Assembly: GCA_937976375.1 (NCBI GenBank)
Contig: CALJRU010000003.1
Location: 1 to 25,524 of the forward strand
Length of the DNA stretch: 25,524 bases
Direction: 5' to 3'
Source of the DNA: an uncultured Peptococcaceae bacterium
GTDB lineage: Bacteria > Bacillota > Peptococcia > Peptococcales > Peptococcaceae
Below are positions 24,132 to 25,524 of this stretch, piece by piece. The first letter of the stretch is position 1; the number at the start of each line of letters is the position of its first letter. The notes under the pieces were generated by a model. It was not told the origin of the DNA, did not search any database, and saw only the letters and a program-made list of their open reading frames with translations. The position numbers were made by a program, and so were the translations under genes.

Positions 24132-25082
24132 TTACGCATGTTTTTTTGACTGTGGTTGTTCATTGGCCGGATTCACATGAATCATCACGTGTTTAACATC
24201 TGAAAATTGCTCCTCAACATTTGAATGCACTTTTTCTGCAACATCATGTGCTTCTCTCAAGCATTTGTCACCATCAACTTGAATTTCTAAGTCAAGATAC
24301 ACTTTATTGCCAAACATTCTGGAACGAAGCATATCCACGCCAACCACACCATTTTGCATGGCAACATAATCACTGATTTGTTTTTCGTACTCCGCACCAC
24401 AAGAAGTATCCAACAACTTTACCGATGCATCTTTCAGAATATCATAGGCAACTTTAAGGATGAAAAGACAAATCACAACACTTGCTACAGAATCCAAGAC
24501 CGGGTATCCCAGCATTGCACCCGCAATACCTATTAACGATCCGACCGAAGAAAAAGCATCCGATCGATGATGCCAGGCATCGGCCAGAAACGCGCTGGAG
24601 TTGATCAGCTTGGCATAATAACGTGTATACCAGTACATGGCTTCCTTACCCACGATTGAGATAACCGCAGCAACAAGTGCGATGGCACTTGGCACCGCTA
24701 ACGAAGCATAGTTGCCAGATACTATATTTTCAATGCCAACTTTTCCAATTCCAAGACCTGTTACCATCAATACTGCGCCTAAAATAAACGACGCGATGCA
24801 CTCTAAGCGTTCATGACCATAAGGATGGTCAGAGTCCGATGCTTTCTTTGACAGCTTCACGCCAATCCAGGCAATCAATGTTGTAAGAACATCTGAAAAA
24901 GAATGAACAGCATCTGAAATCATAGCACTAGAATGACCTGCAATCCCTGCAAATAATTTAAAGCCAGACAATGCCGCGTTGCCAAGCACACTGACCAAGG
25001 ACAATTTCCGAATGACAAGCGTTTCATCAACGTCCTTTTTCTTATTCACCGCTTGACTCATTTTTTCTGTTTTCGTCGTCAT
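24132..25082 (-). CDS. CDF-family divalent metal cation exporter
   Basis: This 316-residue transporter has six predicted transmembrane helices and a cytoplasmic C-terminal metal-binding domain (about 225-316). The transport site is of the HD-HD type: H60-x3-D64 in SDAVHSFSDVL and H171-x3-D175 in AWHHRSDAFSS. In known CDF proteins this set goes with zinc (and cobalt/nickel) rather than manganese, which usually uses DD-DD. HPYGHERLE follows helix 2, as in the family. TTAGGAGGA lies about 7 bases before ATG at 25082. The leader carries a probable NiCo riboswitch, so nickel or cobalt may be physiological substrates. It stands alone between its leader and its own terminator. Confidence 0.95.
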   Translation of the reverse strand: MTTKTEKMSQAVNKKKDVDETLVIRKLSLVSVLGNAALSGFKLFAGIAGHSSAMISDAVHSFSDVLTTLIAWIGVKLSKKASDSDHPYGHERLECIASFILGAVLMVTGLGIGKVGIENIVSGNYASLAVPSAIALVAAVISIVGKEAMYWYTRYYAKLINSSAFLADAWHHRSDAFSSVGSLIGIAGAMLGYPVLDSVASVVICLFILKVAYDILKDASVKLLDTSCGAEYEKQISDYVAMQNGVVGVDMLRSRMFGNKVYLDLEIQVDGDKCLREAHDVAEKVHSNVEEQFSDVKHVMIHVNPANEQPQSKKHA

Positions 25083-25168
25083 AAAAGAATCCTCCTAATT
25101 GATATCATATTACAATGATATTGTTTTCTCTTATGAACACCCCATTGAGATATGCTGTTCCTTAAATG

Positions 25169-25210
25169 AAAAAGACATCCGTGGAACATACAACTGTCCC
25201 ACAGATGTCT
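25169..25210 (-). terminator. Regulatory terminator in the exporter leader
   Basis: Twelve-base arms (25173-25184 with 25199-25210, one G-U pair) are followed by five T. The hairpin loop contains CAGTTGTA, which can instead pair with the aptamer, so the terminator and aptamer closing helix probably exclude each other. Confidence 0.8.
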
Positions 25211-25283
25211 ACTTGATCTACATTTGCTGCCGCTATTGCAGCCCGGCCCCATGCCTAACAAGGCATCGCCTGCTCAGTTTGTA
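25189..25283 (-). promoter_or_regulatory. Probable NiCo (czcD) riboswitch aptamer
   Basis: The leader of the CDF gene folds into several helices. A closing helix pairs TACAAACTG (25275-25283) with CAGTTGTA (25189-25196) around one bulged A. Hairpin ATGCCT-TGTT-AGGCAT spans 25251-25266, and hairpin GCTGC/GCAGC spans 25226-25242. The purine-rich junction contains GAGCAGGC and GGGGCCGGGC. These blocks, the downstream terminator and the czcD-type gene match my recollection of the NiCo class, which binds Ni2+/Co2+ cooperatively and turns expression on. The class is from memory; the structure and its overlap with the terminator are seen directly. Confidence 0.75.
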
Positions 25284-25336
25284 CTGGTGATCTCGCACCC
25301 CGAATAAGGATGTAATGCAGTGCAAAGAGTGAAATT

Positions 25337-25365
25337 ATTGTACTATACAGCATTTCTTATGTCAA
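25337..25365 (-). promoter_or_regulatory. Near-consensus promoter of the exporter leader
   Basis: A perfect TTGACA (25360-25365), a 17-base spacer and TACAAT (25337-25342) on the minus strand. Transcription should start near 25330, about 45 bases before the aptamer. Confidence 0.88.
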
Positions 25366-25444
25366 TTTATTTTCAAACCAATAATTATCTTTTTATAGAT
25401 CTCCCCTGCTAAATCGGCAGCGCCTTTATCATTATCTTGCAAAG

Positions 25445-25473
25445 ATAAAAAGAGGCTTATGTTTAAACCTCTC
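25445..25473 (-). terminator. Terminator-like hairpin at the right edge
   Basis: Eight-base arms (25451-25458 with 25465-25472, one G-U pair) are followed on the minus strand by five T. It probably ends a transcript arriving from beyond the window. Confidence 0.6.
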
Positions 25474-25484
25474 AGACTGTAGAT

Positions 25485-25520
25485 AAACCCTATTTTGGCA
25501 TTTTTGCCAAAATAGGGTTT
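25485..25520. terminator. Long perfect hairpin, possibly bidirectional terminator
   Basis: Sixteen-base perfect arms (25485-25500 with 25505-25520, AAACCCTATTTTGGCA) enclose a four-base loop. T-rich sequence follows on both strands. It may also be the end of a repeated or mobile element cut by the window edge. Confidence 0.65.
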
Positions 25521-25524
25521 TCTC

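Larger units (their letters stand above)
25362..25523 (-). other. Unassigned open frame entering from the right edge
   Basis: On the minus strand a frame is open from the window edge to TGA at 25362-25364, 53 residues. Its end, DNDKGAADLAGEIYKKII then IGLKIN, looks protein-like. However, two terminator-like hairpins lie in the upstream half, which argues against an intact gene. It may be a gene remnant, or a chance frame in a structured element. I recognise no family. Confidence 0.25.
25083..25524. other. Leader of the cation exporter and right-edge region
   Basis: This 442-base stretch has no confident gene. From left to right it holds the ribosome site, a small 7-base inverted repeat (25102-25121), the leader terminator, the riboswitch-like aptamer, the promoter, an open frame running off the window, and two hairpins. 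Confidence 0.7.

Noticed and set aside
25102..25121. AT-rich inverted repeat ATATCAT/ATGATAT just upstream of the exporter ribosome site, considered as a metal-repressor operator
   Set aside because: It lies far downstream of the promoter and does not match the ArsR/SmtB operator pattern I know; control by the leader RNA is sufficient.
25079..25261. Minus-strand frame of 60 codons in the exporter leader
   Set aside because: It crosses the aptamer and terminator and is cysteine-rich without a family match; the RNA structure explains the sequence better.

Overview
The window reads as a chromosomal housekeeping block of a low-GC Gram-positive-lineage bacterium (Bacillota). Markers of that phylum are CodY, a CcpN-PpsR pair, a MecA-type adaptor, a dnaG-rpoD operon and DprA. 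The combination of HslUV, XerC, TrmFO, TopA, DprA and CodY in one run, together with pyruvate phosphate dikinase, suggests to me an anaerobe, possibly of the Negativicutes (Megasphaera/Dialister-like). The class is inference; the phylum is well supported. All protein genes but one lie on the minus strand, so I describe the layout in transcription order, from right to left.

Right end (25082-25524): a metal-transporter leader. It has a near-consensus promoter, a structured aptamer that looks like a NiCo (czcD) riboswitch, a terminator, and then a CDF cation exporter with a Zn-type HD-HD site. Right of the promoter are two hairpins and an unassigned open frame that leaves the window. Next comes an OmpR-type response regulator, its histidine kinase and a small four-helix membrane protein. 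A convergent plus-strand HdeD/DUF308 membrane protein shares a bidirectional terminator with that unit.

Centre (16.7-20.9 kb): ccpN-ppsR-ppdK, a compact gluconeogenesis/PEP module. A CBS-domain repressor is followed by the kinase/phosphorylase that controls PPDK, and by PPDK itself. The genes overlap by 1 and 8 nt. Two start codons are unusual: ppdK uses TTG, and ccpN has no ATG/GTG/TTG at all, with ATC best placed. dgt and the dnaG-rpoD pair follow.

Decoding block (9.1-12.45 kb): a CAT-anticodon tRNA whose -35 box contains the rpoD stop codon, a terminator, then tsaE-tsaB-rimI-tsaD-mecA. The t6A genes sit directly behind a tRNA that should itself carry t6A37, and there is almost no room for a promoter between them.

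Left block (0.08-9.0 kb): nth, dprA, then topA-trmFO-xerC-hslV-hslU-codY. Most of the last group overlap or nearly touch, so they form one long operon that ends with the global regulator CodY.

Most of the window is conserved core genome. I saw no CRISPR array, no prophage, no complete insertion sequence and no clear new defence or mobile system. The interest lies in the junctions: start codons, promoters placed on stop codons, leader structures and the right-edge element.
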